This document shows, piece by piece, positions 41,677 to 51,508 of a DNA stretch of 64,000 nucleotides. The DNA is taken from the NCBI RefSeq assembly GCF_002192455.1, contig NZ_CP021744.1:3688001-3752000 (forward strand). Reading direction: 5' to 3'. This DNA comes from Streptomyces albireticuli (lineage in GTDB: Bacteria > Actinomycetota > Actinomycetes > Streptomycetales > Streptomycetaceae). The notes below the pieces were generated by a model. The model ran no database searches and was not told the DNA's origin. It worked only from the letters and a program-made list of their open reading frames with translations. A program made the translations under genes and the position numbers. Position 1 is the stretch's first letter. The number at the start of each line of letters is the position of its first letter.

Positions 41677-43272
41677 TCAGATTCCGGAAGGGCGCAGGAG
41701 CACCGTGTTCAGCTCGGTCTCCAGGCGGTCGAGGTCGTCCTGGTGGCCGTGGGCCGCGATATGGCCGTCCGGGCGGATCAGGTAGTAGCCCGGACGGCCG
41801 CAGAACGCGTCCGCGTCCGCCACCCCGCGCGGTATCCAGCGCACCCGCAACTGCGGCCGCCGCGCCGCGATGTGGCCGATTTCCGCCCGCCAGCCGGCGG
41901 CCCGCCCCTTGCCCGGCGCGCGCACGGCGAGGACCCAGCGGCCCGGGTCGGCCCCGGTGCCCGCGATCCCCGCCGAGAGCGCGGCCCGGCGCGGGAACGT
42001 CCCGCCGACCTTCGCCCCGCCGGGCAGCCGGCCCCGCAGTCGGCAGGCGGTGAGCCCGCCCGGCCGCTGGGTGTCCCGCTCGGGCTCGTAGGCCAGGCGG
42101 CGGCCCGCCATCACCGGCGTGTAGAACCGCGACACCGCGTTCGTCCGGTCCAGGAGGCGGAACGCCGCGTCCCGGGCGCGCACTTGGAGGGGCCCGTTGA
42201 ACATCCACGCCCGCGTCTGGACGTCCGTGTCCCGCACGATCCGCCGCGTCGACTCCGAGCGCTCCGGCCCGTACGTGCCCAGCAGCGAGGACGGGGACTC
42301 GCTGCGGATCACGGCGGCGAGCTTCCACGCGAGGTTGTGCGCGTCCTGGAGGCCGTTGTTCATGCCCTGCCCGCCCGCCGGGCTGTGCACGTGCGCCGCG
42401 TCGCCCATGAGGAAGACCCGGCCGCGCTGGAAGTCCGCGGCCCGCCGCGCGTGCACCCTGAACACCGTCTGCCACACCGGTTCGGTGATCCGCACGCCGC
42501 GCGGCCCGCGCTCGTCGAGGATCGCCTGCATCATCGGCACGCTGACCTCGCGGCCGCCGTCCGGCATGACCGACAGGAAGCGGTGCACGCCCGCCGGCTG
42601 CGGAACGATCACCAGGGTGCCGCCGGCCGCCTGGTAGTAGAGGATCTCGTCCTCCGGCAGATCCCCGTCGGTACGGGCGTCCACCAGCGCGAACGCCATC
42701 TCGTAGGTGGTCCCCTGGAAGCCGATGCCGAGCTGCCCGCGCACCGGGCTGCCCGCGCCGTCGGCGCCGATCACGAACGGCGCCCGTACCCGCTCGACGG
42801 GCCCCTGCCCCTCGCCGTGCTCCAGGATCGCGGTGACCCCGTCGGTCGCGTCGATCCGGCCGGAGAAGTCCACGTCGTCCAGCGCCAGCAGCCGCACCCC
42901 GCGCTCGATCTTCCCGCCCAGCGAGCGCAGCCGCTCGGTGAGGATCCGCTCCGTCTCCGGCTGCGGCAGCTGCCGGGCGGCGAGGTCGTCGGCGAACGTG
43001 AACGAGGCGAGGGGACGGCGCTCGGAGAAGTAACTGAACGCGCGGATGGGGACGGAGGCGGCCCGCACCTCGTCGGCGACACCGAGGTCTTCGAGGATGT
43101 CGAGGACCCGCGGCCAGAGGGAGAGGGCCTTGGGGACGGTCATGGGGGCCGGGGCGCGGTCGATGATGCGGGTGGGGATGCCGCGGCGGAGCAGCTCGCA
43201 GGCGGCGAGGAGGCCGGTGGGGCCTGCGCCTACGACGAGGACCTGGGTGTCGGTGGGGTCGGGGGTGTGCAT
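41677..43272 (-). CDS. FAD-dependent aromatic hydroxylase (PHBH/MhpA type)
   Basis: 531 residues, ATG 43272 with aggaga upstream. FAD motifs: GAGPTGLLAACELLRRG (GxGxxG), IGADGAGSPVRGQLG (the DG motif), and FLMGDAAHVHSPAGGQGMNN (GD motif). The C-terminal thioredoxin-like domain is typical of the MhpA/pentachlorophenol-monooxygenase group, which hydroxylates aromatic rings with NAD(P)H and O2. Beside 3-hydroxyanthranilate genes, the substrate is probably that acid or a derivative of it. Substrate identity is inferred from position. Confidence 0.9.
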   Translation of the reverse strand: MHTPDPTDTQVLVVGAGPTGLLAACELLRRGIPTRIIDRAPAPMTVPKALSLWPRVLDILEDLGVADEVRAASVPIRAFSYFSERRPLASFTFADDLAARQLPQPETERILTERLRSLGGKIERGVRLLALDDVDFSGRIDATDGVTAILEHGEGQGPVERVRAPFVIGADGAGSPVRGQLGIGFQGTTYEMAFALVDARTDGDLPEDEILYYQAAGGTLVIVPQPAGVHRFLSVMPDGGREVSVPMMQAILDERGPRGVRITEPVWQTVFRVHARRAADFQRGRVFLMGDAAHVHSPAGGQGMNNGLQDAHNLAWKLAAVIRSESPSSLLGTYGPERSESTRRIVRDTDVQTRAWMFNGPLQVRARDAAFRLLDRTNAVSRFYTPVMAGRRLAYEPERDTQRPGGLTACRLRGRLPGGAKVGGTFPRRAALSAGIAGTGADPGRWVLAVRAPGKGRAAGWRAEIGHIAARRPQLRVRWIPRGVADADAFCGRPGYYLIRPDGHIAAHGHQDDLDRLETELNTVLLRPSGI

Positions 43273-43304
43273 GGCGGGTCTCCTGTGCGGGTGGTTGTGA
43301 CCGG

Positions 43305-43486
43305 CGGGTTGTTTCCCCAGCCCCGCCCCTTCCCGATACCGGGGCTCCGCCCCGGACCCCGGTCCTCAAGCGCCGGACGGGCTGATTTCAGCCCGTCCGG
43401 CGCTTGAGGACACCGCGCGAAGCGCGGAACCGGGGGCCCGGGGATCTCCCCGGTTACGGGAAGGGGCGGGGCTGGGGAACAAGCCC
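43305..43486. repeat. Streptomyces intergenic palindromic repeat, copy 2
   Basis: The outer arms ttccccagccccgccccttc and gaaggggcggggctggggaa are inverted. In the centre, 43362-43385 and 43388-43411 are perfect 24-bp arms around two bases (gtcctcaagcgccgg... and its complement). This fills the whole gap between the adenylating-enzyme gene and the hydroxylase gene, and can form a very stable cruciform or RNA hairpin. The central motif is one I recognise from many Streptomyces intergenic regions. Confidence 0.85.
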
Positions 43487-45064
43487 CTACGCGCCCCCGC
43501 CCGCACGCTCCCGCAGGAGCCGCGCCAGTTCCAGCCGCCGCACCTTCATCGTCGCCGTCCGCGGCAGCTCCTCCAGCCGCATCCGCACCGGCTCCGCCAG
43601 CGTCGGGAAGTCCGTCACCGCCGCCCGCCACCGCTCCGGGTCCAGCGGTACGTCCCCGCGCGTGCACACGACGGGGAGCGGCTCGTCCGACGGACCGCGC
43701 AGGAGCACGAGTTCGGCGAGTTCCGGGAGGCGGCCGAGGACCGTGTCCTCGACCTCCAGGGTGCTGTGGATGGTGGGGACGACGTCGACCTCACGGTCGA
43801 GGAGGTGCAGGCAGCCCTCCTCCGTGCGGTAGCCGACGTCCATGCCGCGCCACCACCCGTCGCCGTCGACCTGCTTGGCGTACCGCTCGCCCTCGCCGAA
43901 GTACGTCAGCACCCGGCCCGCCGCCTGCACCTCGATGTAGCCGGGGTGCTCCTTCGACGGCGCCTCGCCGTCCCGGCCGACGAGCCGGAACTTGGTGTCG
44001 CCGGGGAACGCGTAGCCCTGGCAGCGGCCGTCCGCGCCGAGCGCGGTCTCCCGGGTGAAGGAGCGGCCGACGAGCGGGCCCGTCTCGCTCTGCCCGTAGA
44101 TCTGGTAGAAGACCGGGTGATGCCGGTCGGAGGCGTGCAGCAGCCGGTGCATGGTGCCGGGGTGGATCGCGTCGAAGGTGCTGCTGAAGTACTTCACGTT
44201 CGCGAAGGGCCTGCGGGGGTCGTCCGCGAGCTCCTCCCACTCCATGAAGGAGTTGGGCGCCGACTCGACGAACGCGGGCCGGGTGCGGGCGAAGAGCTCC
44301 GCCACCTTCTCCGGGTCGGCGTCGTCCATGACGAGGAACGGGACGCCGCGCGGCAGCAGCACGGCGAGCGCGAGCGGCATCCGGGAGTGGACGTACGACA
44401 CGTGCAGCGCCACGGTCTCGTGCTCACGGACGAGGTCGAAGAGCTTCGCCTGCGGGCGGTAGCGGCCGTGCAGCGTGCGCGGCGTGTGCACGAGGAGCTT
44501 CGGCAGGCCGGTGGTGCCGGAGGTGTGGGTGATGAGGGCGGGCTCGTCGAGGCCCGGCTCGACGGGGGCCTGGCGGGGCGCGCCGGCCAGGTCGGCCAGG
44601 GAGACCGTGCCCTCCCGCGCCCCGGCCACCACGAAGATCTCCTTGGCCAGGTTCGGCAGCGTGGGGTCGGCGAGCTCGGCGTCGAGCTTGGCCAGGTCCG
44701 TCACCAGGTACGGCTGGCCGAGCCGGTCCAGCAGCGCCAGGACGCTCGCGCCGTCGAGCCCCGGGGACAGCTGGACCGGCACGGCGCCGATCCGCGAGAC
44801 CGCGCACGACAGGACGTTGATGTCGAAGCCGGCCGTCTTGTAGAGCGCGACATGCTCGCCCGTGCGCACCCCCGCGGCCCACAGCCGGGCCGCCACGTCG
44901 TCGATGTGGTCCGCGAACCCGGCGAAGGTCAGCTCGGGCCCGGCGCCGGGCAGCAGGGGCATCTCGTGGTCGAGGGTGATCAGGGTGTCCGGGTACCTGG
45001 CGGCGGCGCGCTCGGCCACCAGCCCCATGTGGATGCCGGTGTCGCTGGGGGTGATCGGCAGCAT
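43487..45064 (-). CDS. Adenylate-forming enzyme, paralogue of 29244-30815
   Basis: 525 residues, ATG 45064 with aggag upstream. P-loop ITHTSGTTGLPKLLVH, AYGQ-like IYGQSETGPLVGRSFTRE, RGMDVGYRTEEGCLHLLDRE, and end TATMKVRRLELARLL. Its long shared segments with the other copy (ANVKYFSSTFDAIHP, SYVHSRM, PNSFMEWEEL) show a recent common ancestor. As part of the PhzE/PhzD operon it likely activates the aromatic acid as an adenylate, or it is itself the diazotase while the other copy activates. Which does which cannot be told from sequence alone. Confidence 0.82.
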   Translation of the reverse strand: MLPITPSDTGIHMGLVAERAAARYPDTLITLDHEMPLLPGAGPELTFAGFADHIDDVAARLWAAGVRTGEHVALYKTAGFDINVLSCAVSRIGAVPVQLSPGLDGASVLALLDRLGQPYLVTDLAKLDAELADPTLPNLAKEIFVVAGAREGTVSLADLAGAPRQAPVEPGLDEPALITHTSGTTGLPKLLVHTPRTLHGRYRPQAKLFDLVREHETVALHVSYVHSRMPLALAVLLPRGVPFLVMDDADPEKVAELFARTRPAFVESAPNSFMEWEELADDPRRPFANVKYFSSTFDAIHPGTMHRLLHASDRHHPVFYQIYGQSETGPLVGRSFTRETALGADGRCQGYAFPGDTKFRLVGRDGEAPSKEHPGYIEVQAAGRVLTYFGEGERYAKQVDGDGWWRGMDVGYRTEEGCLHLLDREVDVVPTIHSTLEVEDTVLGRLPELAELVLLRGPSDEPLPVVCTRGDVPLDPERWRAAVTDFPTLAEPVRMRLEELPRTATMKVRRLELARLLRERAGGGA

Positions 45065-45154
45065 GAGTTGCTCCTGGGAATTCGGGAAGGTTCGGGTCCG
45101 TGGGCGCGGGGGTGTCCCGCTCCGGAGGCGGCGGGGGGTTCGGTCGCGGGCGGG

Positions 45155-47050
45155 TCAGGCGACGGGCGCGCCGGTGAGCAGCCCGGCCAGCAGCGCGCCG
45201 GTGATCCGCGGGCCGTCCTGGGTGAGGACGGACTCGGCGTGGAACTGCACGGAGGCGAAGTGCGCGCCGCGCAGGGCGTGGATCTCGCCGGTGCGCGGAT
45301 CGCGGCTGACCTCCAGCTCACCGGCCGCGGTCACGGCCCGGTCCGCCTCGCTCCGCGCGGCGAAGGTGTTGTAGAAGCCGACCCGCTCCGGGCTGCCGAA
45401 GAGGTCGATGCCGCGCTGGACGCCCTGGTTGGGCACGTCACGGCGGTGCAGCGGGAAGCCGAGCCGGAGGCTGAGCACCTGGTGGCTGAGGCAGACCGCG
45501 AGGAACGGCCGGCGCCGGTCGAGCAGGGTGCCGATCGCCGCGTCCAGGTGGGCGATCTTGGGGTGGCCGGCCTCGCGGGGGTCGCCGGGGCCGGGGCCCA
45601 TGACGACGAGGTCGTGGCCGTCGAAGGAGTACGGCTCGTCGAAGCGCCGTACGGTCACGGTGAGGCCCATGGCCCGCAGTTGGTGGTCGATCATCGAGGT
45701 GAAGGTGTCCTCGGCGTCGACGACGAGGACCCGCCGCCCGTCGAGCAGCGGCACGGTGCGGGCGCGCTCGGTGTCGGGGGCCAGCCAGAACCCGGCGATG
45801 CCGGTGTTCCGCTCGGCGAGGGCCGCCCGGACGCTGGGGTGGCGGCCGAAACGGCCGCCGCCGTCGTCCTTGAGCGCGGAGAGCAGCCCGGCCGCCTTGG
45901 CGCGGGTCTCCAGGACCTCCGAGTCCGGGTCGGAGTGGCGTACGAGCGTGGCGCCGACCCCGATCCGCACCCGGCCGCCCCGGTCGATGTCGGCGGTGCG
46001 GATGAGGATCGCCGAGTCCAGGACGCGCTGCCCGGCGGCGTCCCGGCCGATGAGGGCGAGCACCCCGCTGTAGTAGCCCCGGCCGGTCTCCTCGTAGCGG
46101 TCGATGACCCGGCAGGCGCTCTCCAGGGGGCTGCCGGTGACGGTCGGCGCGAACATCGTCTCGCGGAGGATCTCCCGGGGGTCGCGGCCGGTGCGGCCCT
46201 CGATCAGGTACTCGGTGTGCGCCAGGCGGGCCATCTCCTTGAGGTACGGGCCGACGACCCGGCCGCCGCCGTCGCAGATCCGGGCCATCATCTTCAGTTC
46301 CTCGTCGACGACCATGTACAGCTCGTCGGTCTCCTTGCGGTCGGCGAGGAAGTCCATGACCTCGGGGAGGCTGGGGCCGGCGGCGGGGTAGCGGTAGGTG
46401 CCGCTGATCGGGTTCATGACCGCCCGGCCGTCCGCGACGCTGATGTGCCGCTCGGGGGTCGCGCCGACGAGGGTGCGGTCGCCGGTGTGCACGAGGAACG
46501 TCCAGTACGCGCCCGACTCGCGCTCCAGCAGCCGCCGGAAGAAGGTCAGGGCGTGGGCCGGGGAGTAGCCGCTGATGTCGGCGGTGAAGGACCGCTTGAT
46601 GACGAAGTTGGCGCCCGTGCCCTCGCCGATCTCGTCGGCGACGACCCGCCGCACGGTCCGGGCGTACGCGTCGTCGTCGACGTCGAAGTGCTCTCCCGTG
46701 AGGGTGAGGGGCACGTCGGGGATCCGGGCGAGGACCTCGGCCACGCCGACGAGGGCCTGGCCGGTGACGGTCATCGCGAGCAGCGGGGTGCCGTCGTCGG
46801 CGCAGGCGAAGCCCCGTTCGGCGATCTGCCGGTAGGGGACGACGGCCAGGACCTCGTGGCCGGGGGCGGCGGGCCCGTCCGGCAGCGGGATGCCGGCCAG
46901 CGTCCGCGGCGCGGAGACGTCCCCGAGCAGGACGTCGAGGCTGCCCGGGCCGGTCGCGTCCGGCCGGTGGATCAGGGCGAACGCGGGGGCGTCACCGGCG
47001 AGTACGCGGTCCAGCGGGCCGGCCTGGGCCCGTCCGTCGGCGGCGCTCAT
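45155..47050 (-). CDS. phzE: 2-amino-2-desoxyisochorismate synthase (PhzE type)
   Basis: 631 residues, ATG 47050 overlapping the PhzD-like stop. The chorismate-binding half has [49 protein letters not shown] and [20 protein letters not shown]. The fused class I glutaminase has the nucleophile in [14 protein letters not shown] and the His-Glu pair in FHAES. The fusion order (synthase then glutaminase) and the CLSHQ motif point to PhzE rather than TrpEG. It aminates chorismate with glutamine to ADIC. It may have been given other letters in other clusters. Confidence 0.9.
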   Translation of the reverse strand: MSAADGRAQAGPLDRVLAGDAPAFALIHRPDATGPGSLDVLLGDVSAPRTLAGIPLPDGPAAPGHEVLAVVPYRQIAERGFACADDGTPLLAMTVTGQALVGVAEVLARIPDVPLTLTGEHFDVDDDAYARTVRRVVADEIGEGTGANFVIKRSFTADISGYSPAHALTFFRRLLERESGAYWTFLVHTGDRTLVGATPERHISVADGRAVMNPISGTYRYPAAGPSLPEVMDFLADRKETDELYMVVDEELKMMARICDGGGRVVGPYLKEMARLAHTEYLIEGRTGRDPREILRETMFAPTVTGSPLESACRVIDRYEETGRGYYSGVLALIGRDAAGQRVLDSAILIRTADIDRGGRVRIGVGATLVRHSDPDSEVLETRAKAAGLLSALKDDGGGRFGRHPSVRAALAERNTGIAGFWLAPDTERARTVPLLDGRRVLVVDAEDTFTSMIDHQLRAMGLTVTVRRFDEPYSFDGHDLVVMGPGPGDPREAGHPKIAHLDAAIGTLLDRRRPFLAVCLSHQVLSLRLGFPLHRRDVPNQGVQRGIDLFGSPERVGFYNTFAARSEADRAVTAAGELEVSRDPRTGEIHALRGAHFASVQFHAESVLTQDGPRITGALLAGLLTGAPVA

Positions 47051-47721
47051 GCCCCGGCTCCGGCGGTCGCGTCTCCGGCGGTCGCGTCTCCGGCGAGGTC
47101 GGCCGCGAGGCCCTTCGCCGTGGCCACGACGGCGCAGCGCTCGGCCGCGTAGGTCACCGCGAGCCGGTGGTGGGCGGCGGAGAAGTCGGCCACGGCGTCG
47201 GCCGCGAGAAAGGTCCGTATGTCGTGGGTGAACGCCTCGACGGCGGTCGTCAGGATGCCCACATGGGCGTACACACCGCAGACGATCAGCTGGTCGCGGC
47301 CGGCGGCCCGCATGCGCTCCAGCAGGTCGGAGCGGAAGAAGGCGCTGTACCGCCACTTGGTGAAGACCCAGTCGCCGGGCGCGGGCGCCAGCGCGTCGAC
47401 GACGAGCCGGTCCTCCGGGTCGACCCGCATCCCCGGGCCCCAGAAGTCCTTCAGCAGGCCGCGGTCGGCGTCGCTCATGCCGCCGGGCTGGGCGGTGTAG
47501 GCCACGGGGACGCCGAGGTCCGCGCAGGTCCCGCGGAGCAGCGCGGCGTTGGCGACGAGTTCCTCGCGCAGGGCCTCGGGCAGCGGCTTGAGGAAGTAGC
47601 GCTGCATGTCGTGGAGGAGCAGGACCGCGCGGGCCGGGTCGGCGGTCCACCGGGCGGTGTTCTCGGGCAGCTCGCCCGCTGTCGGCATCGGGTACGGCTC
47701 TATCGGGGGGATGCCCGCCAT
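47047..47721 (-). CDS. phzD: Isochorismatase-family hydrolase (PhzD type)
   Basis: 224 residues, ATG 47721. Opening [20 protein letters not shown], catalytic Asp in [13 protein letters not shown], Lys in [16 protein letters not shown], and [20 protein letters not shown]. PhzD cleaves pyruvate from ADIC to give trans-2,3-dihydro-3-hydroxyanthranilate; it can also act on isochorismate. The coupling to PhzE favours ADIC. The C-terminus ends in a short duplicated Gly-Asp-Ala-Thr-Ala tail, from a small in-frame DNA repeat. Confidence 0.92.
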   Translation of the reverse strand: MAGIPPIEPYPMPTAGELPENTARWTADPARAVLLLHDMQRYFLKPLPEALREELVANAALLRGTCADLGVPVAYTAQPGGMSDADRGLLKDFWGPGMRVDPEDRLVVDALAPAPGDWVFTKWRYSAFFRSDLLERMRAAGRDQLIVCGVYAHVGILTTAVEAFTHDIRTFLAADAVADFSAAHHRLAVTYAAERCAVVATAKGLAADLAGDATAGDATAGAGA

Positions 47722-47803
47722 GACACGTCCTCGTGTTGGTTCGCCGCGGAAGGGCGGAGATGCGGAAGGGAGATGCGGAAAAAAGGGGGGAACGGGGGCG
47801 CGG

Positions 47804-48574
47804 TCAGACGCCCAGGGTCGCGCCGCCGTCGACGGTGAGGTCGTGCATGGTGATGTGCGCGGCCTGGTCGGAGAGGAGGAAGGCGACGGCGTGGGCGATG
47901 TCGGCGGGGCTGGCCAGCTTGCCCAGCGGGATGCCGACCTTGAAGGTGTCGGTGCGGCCCTCGATGGTCGTCCGCGGAGTGGTCGTCTCGTTCCACATGC
48001 TGCTGAGCATCGGGGTGTCCGTGGAGCCGGGTGCCACGACGTTGCAGCGGATGCCGTGCCGGGCGACCTCCAGGCCCAGCGACTTGGTGAACATCGAGGC
48101 GGCGGCCTTCGAGGCGGCGTAGGCGGCCATCGCCTGCCGGGGGGTGCCCGCCGCGTTGGACGCCACCGTCACGATGGCGCCGCGGCGGCGCGGGATCATG
48201 CGCCGGACGGCGGCGCGGGAGACGTGGAAGACGCCGTCGACGTTGACGGCGAAGACCGCCGCCCAGTCCTCGGAGGTGAAGTCCCGGACCTCGCCGAGGC
48301 GCAGCACCCCGGCGGCGTTGACGAGGAACTCCAGGGGGCCGAGGCGGTGTTCCGCCTCGGCGACGGTGGCCTCGACCTGCTGTTCGTCGGTGACGTCGCA
48401 GTGGAACGCCGCGGCCGTCAGGCCGTCGGCGGTCAGCTTCTCGACGGTCTCGCGGAGCGCCTCGGCGTCGCGGTCGACGGCGGCGACGCGGACGCCCTTC
48501 TCGCCCAGTGTGCGGGCGACTGCCGCGCCGATGCCGCCGGCGGCGCCGGTGACCAGTGCGGTCCTGTTCTCCAT
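47804..48574 (-). CDS. SDR: 2,3-dihydro-2,3-dihydroxybenzoate/DHHA dehydrogenase
   Basis: 256 residues, ATG 48574. Motifs [34 protein letters not shown] and [20 protein letters not shown] with Tyr-x3-Lys. It resembles DhbA/EntA. In a cluster with PhzE and PhzD the expected reaction is NAD-dependent aromatisation of DHHA to 3-hydroxyanthranilate; if isochorismate entered instead, it would give 2,3-dihydroxybenzoate. Related SDRs supply 3-hydroxyanthranilate in benzoxazole-type clusters. Confidence 0.88.
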   Translation of the reverse strand: MENRTALVTGAAGGIGAAVARTLGEKGVRVAAVDRDAEALRETVEKLTADGLTAAAFHCDVTDEQQVEATVAEAEHRLGPLEFLVNAAGVLRLGEVRDFTSEDWAAVFAVNVDGVFHVSRAAVRRMIPRRRGAIVTVASNAAGTPRQAMAAYAASKAAASMFTKSLGLEVARHGIRCNVVAPGSTDTPMLSSMWNETTTPRTTIEGRTDTFKVGIPLGKLASPADIAHAVAFLLSDQAAHITMHDLTVDGGATLGV

Positions 48575-48650
48575 CGGTGTCTCCTCTCCCTTGGTGCGGG
48601 GTCCGGGGCCCGGGTGGTCCCCGGTCCGGGCCGTGGTGCGCGGCGGCCGG

Positions 48651-49826
48651 TCAGCCCTGCCAGGCCGAGACGACCTCGATGGCCTGGGCGGGGTTGAGCC
48701 GGGGGTCGCAGAAGCTCGTGTACTTGTCGCCGACGTGGCCGAGCCCGGACTCGTCCCGTACGCACTCGGTGACGTCCTCGGGCGTGGTCTCCAGGTGCAG
48801 GCCCCCGGCGACGCCGCCGGCCGTGCGGACGGCTTCCTGGAAGTCGCGGACCTCGCGGACGACGGTGTCGACCAGGCGGGTCTTGAGCCCGTCCGGCGCG
48901 GTGACGGTGTTGCCGTGCATGGGGTCGGACAGCCAGCTCGCCGGGTGCCCGGCGGCGCGTACGGCCTCGACGAGCGGCGGCAGCGCGTCGGCGACGGCCG
49001 TCGCGCCCATGCGGGCGATCAGGGTGAGCCGGCCGTGCTCCCGGCCGGGGTCGAGGCGCTCGCACAGGGCGAGGAGCTCGTCGGCGGTCATGGTGGGGCC
49101 GACCTTGCAGGCGACGGGGTTGCCGACGGCGGCGAGGAGGGCGACGTGGGCGCCGTCCACCTGGCGGGTGCGCTCGCCGATCCAGGGCCAGTGGGTGGAC
49201 GTCAGCCAGGCCCGCCCCTCCTCGTCGCGGCGGACCATGGGCTCCTCGTAGTCGAGGAGCAGGGCCTCGTGGCTCGTCCAGACCGGCGGGCAGATGCCCG
49301 AGCGGCGGGCGGGGTGCAGCCAGCCGAGGTGGGTCATGGCCTCGCCGGCGGCGAGGTAGCCGGAGAGCAGGCGCTGCGGGTCGGGGCGGCGGCGCTCGGG
49401 GTGCGGTTCGGGGCTGTTGACCATGTGGCCGCGGTAGACGGGGAGCTCGACGCCCTGGACGAGTTCGGTGGGGCGGGAGCGGGGCTTGGCGAACTGGCCG
49501 GCCATCCGGCCCGCCCGCACCACCGGCTTGTGCGTGATCATCTTCATCACGCCGGCGAGGACGTCCAGGAGTCCGGCCTTCCGGGCGACGTAGCCCGAGG
49601 TGCACTCCGCCGGGTCCTCCGCGCAGTCGCCCGCCTGCACCACCTGCGACTCACCGCGGGCCACGTGGGCGAGGTGGGCGCGCAGGGTGCGGATGTCGGC
49701 GGCCCGGACGAGCGCGGGGCGGGAGCCGAGCTCCTGCCGGACGCGCTCGACCTGGGCGGCCGCGTCGCCCCAGTCGGGCTGCTGGAGTGCGGTCTCGGGC
49801 CGGGCGTCGAGCACAGCGTTGTTCAC
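48651..49826 (-). CDS. Type II DAHP synthase (PhzC-like)
   Basis: 391 residues from GTG 49826 with aggagag upstream. Class II motifs: VVQAGDCAEDPAECTSGYVA (metal-binding Cys), RAGRMAGQFAKPRS, THWPWIGERTRQVDGAHVAL, NPVACKVGPTM and WLSDPMHGNTV. It condenses phosphoenolpyruvate and erythrose 4-phosphate, the first shikimate step. It is shorter than the roughly 450-residue primary enzyme, typical of secondary-metabolism copies that escape feedback control. It boosts chorismate for the PhzE-PhzD branch. Confidence 0.93.
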   Translation of the reverse strand: MNNAVLDARPETALQQPDWGDAAAQVERVRQELGSRPALVRAADIRTLRAHLAHVARGESQVVQAGDCAEDPAECTSGYVARKAGLLDVLAGVMKMITHKPVVRAGRMAGQFAKPRSRPTELVQGVELPVYRGHMVNSPEPHPERRRPDPQRLLSGYLAAGEAMTHLGWLHPARRSGICPPVWTSHEALLLDYEEPMVRRDEEGRAWLTSTHWPWIGERTRQVDGAHVALLAAVGNPVACKVGPTMTADELLALCERLDPGREHGRLTLIARMGATAVADALPPLVEAVRAAGHPASWLSDPMHGNTVTAPDGLKTRLVDTVVREVRDFQEAVRTAGGVAGGLHLETTPEDVTECVRDESGLGHVGDKYTSFCDPRLNPAQAIEVVSAWQG

Positions 49827-49917
49827 GGGGTTCTCTCCTGGACGGTCGCTCGTGCGGGCGGTGGGTGCGCGGCCGGTGCCGGGGTGCGGGCGGGGCACGG
49901 CCGGGGGCAGGCGGCGG

Positions 49918-51507
49918 TCAGGGACAGGGGACGACGCCCGCGGTGTCCCAGAACCGCAGCTGCCGCCGCTTGACGGCCGCGGCGACCCGTGCGACGCCGT
50001 CGCCGCCGAGTATCAGGGTGCTGTCCCGCCCGGGCGTGTACGTGGGCCGGTCCGGCGTGTGCGCGCCGCCGGGGACGCCGGTGCGGGCGAAGGAGGCGAC
50101 GAGGTCCATGAAGGCGCCGGAGACCGCCGCCTCGGCGGGGCCGTCGCCGAACTCGGCGACGTTCTCCGGCAGCCCGTAGGTGCCGAAGAGGAACTTGGAG
50201 GTGGCCTCGTGCGGGGTGCCGAGGTAGGGCGGGCGGACGGGGTGGGCGAACTCCATGACGTACTGCGGGGCGGTCTCCGTGCGGGCGTGCCGCTCGGCGA
50301 GCCGCAGGATCTGGAAGCGGAAGAGGAGGTCTCCCCAGATCTCCGTCCACAGGGACAGCGGGTCCTGGGGAAGGCCCTCGGCCGCGGCGGCCTCGCGGTA
50401 GGCGGCGAGGCAGGCGTCCACGAGCGCGTCGCCGGCCCGTACGGCGCCCTTGAGGAGGACGCCGCGGACGGCTTCGCGCAGTTCGGCGTCCGTGGCCGGT
50501 GCCGGGGGCGCGGTGGGCCGTTCGGGGCAGGTGTAGAAGGAGCCCTCGGTGCGGGTGTGCACGACCAGCGAAGGCCGCGCCGGTGACGGGAGCTTGTGGT
50601 CGTGGTCGGGCAGCCAGCGGCCGTCGACGACGGGGCCGCGGTACTCCCGCCCGCTGGCCACGTCCCGGGTCTCCGGCGGGCCGGAGAAGATCCGCTCCCA
50701 GGCGTCCCGCAGCGCCGCCGCGGGGACGTCGCGCAGGCCCCGCACGGTCGTGCCGAAGCCTTTCGCCAGAGCCGCGTAGACGGCCCGGGAGTCCTCGGGC
50801 GTGAGCGAGTTCGCCGGGGCCCAGACGTGGCAGGCGCTGATGGGGACGAGCGCCTGGACGAGGCCGCCCAGCTCGGGCAGCAGGGCCAGCTGGCGGACGC
50901 TCGCGCCGCCGGCCGAGGTGCCGCACAGGACGATCCGGCCGGGGTCGCCGCCGAAGGCCGCGGCGTTGTCGTGGGCCCAGCGGACGAGCGCCGCCTGGTC
51001 CTGGAGCCCCCAGTTGGCGCAGGACCCGGTGAGCGGGTCGGCGAGCTCCTCGTGGAGGCCGAAACCGAAGGCGCCCAGCCGGTAGTTGAAGGTGACGACC
51101 ACGAGGTCGCCACGGGCCGCGAGCCGCGCGCCGTCGTAGTTCGGCAGGCTGCCCGCGCCGCGCTCCCAGCCGCCGCCGTGGACGTAGACGAGGACGGGCC
51201 GGGCGCCGGAGGTGCCCAGGGTCCAGACGTTGGCGTACAGCGAGTCCTCGCTGTGGCCGGGGACGATCGACTGGAAGGACGCCGGGGCGAAGGCGGTGGC
51301 GTCCCGCACGCCGTCCCAGGCAGCCGGCGGCCGGGGCGAGGCGAAGCGGAGCGCGCCCACCGGCGGCGCCGCGTACGGCACCCCGCGGAAGACGGCGACG
51401 CCGCCCCCGGGCCCGCCGTGCCCGGTCCGCAGCCCCGCGACCGTACCGGCGGTGGTGTGGGCCACCACGGTGTCCGGCGCGGCCGCCCGTCGATCGGATG
51501 CGCTCAT
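49918..51507 (-). CDS. Type B carboxylesterase
   Basis: 529 residues, ATG 51507. Carboxylesterase type B signature: FRGVPYAAPPVGALRFASPR, oxyanion VYVHGGGWERGAGS, nucleophile LCGTSAGGASVRQLALLPEL and a late His near EFAHPVRPPYLGTPHEAT. No secretion signal is seen, so it is probably cytosolic. It may cleave an ester or amide protecting group of the product, or act in self-resistance. It follows the WrbA-type gene by one base. Confidence 0.9.
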   Translation of the reverse strand: MSASDRRAAAPDTVVAHTTAGTVAGLRTGHGGPGGGVAVFRGVPYAAPPVGALRFASPRPPAAWDGVRDATAFAPASFQSIVPGHSEDSLYANVWTLGTSGARPVLVYVHGGGWERGAGSLPNYDGARLAARGDLVVVTFNYRLGAFGFGLHEELADPLTGSCANWGLQDQAALVRWAHDNAAAFGGDPGRIVLCGTSAGGASVRQLALLPELGGLVQALVPISACHVWAPANSLTPEDSRAVYAALAKGFGTTVRGLRDVPAAALRDAWERIFSGPPETRDVASGREYRGPVVDGRWLPDHDHKLPSPARPSLVVHTRTEGSFYTCPERPTAPPAPATDAELREAVRGVLLKGAVRAGDALVDACLAAYREAAAAEGLPQDPLSLWTEIWGDLLFRFQILRLAERHARTETAPQYVMEFAHPVRPPYLGTPHEATSKFLFGTYGLPENVAEFGDGPAEAAVSGAFMDLVASFARTGVPGGAHTPDRPTYTPGRDSTLILGGDGVARVAAAVKRRQLRFWDTAGVVPCP

Positions 51508-51508
51508 G

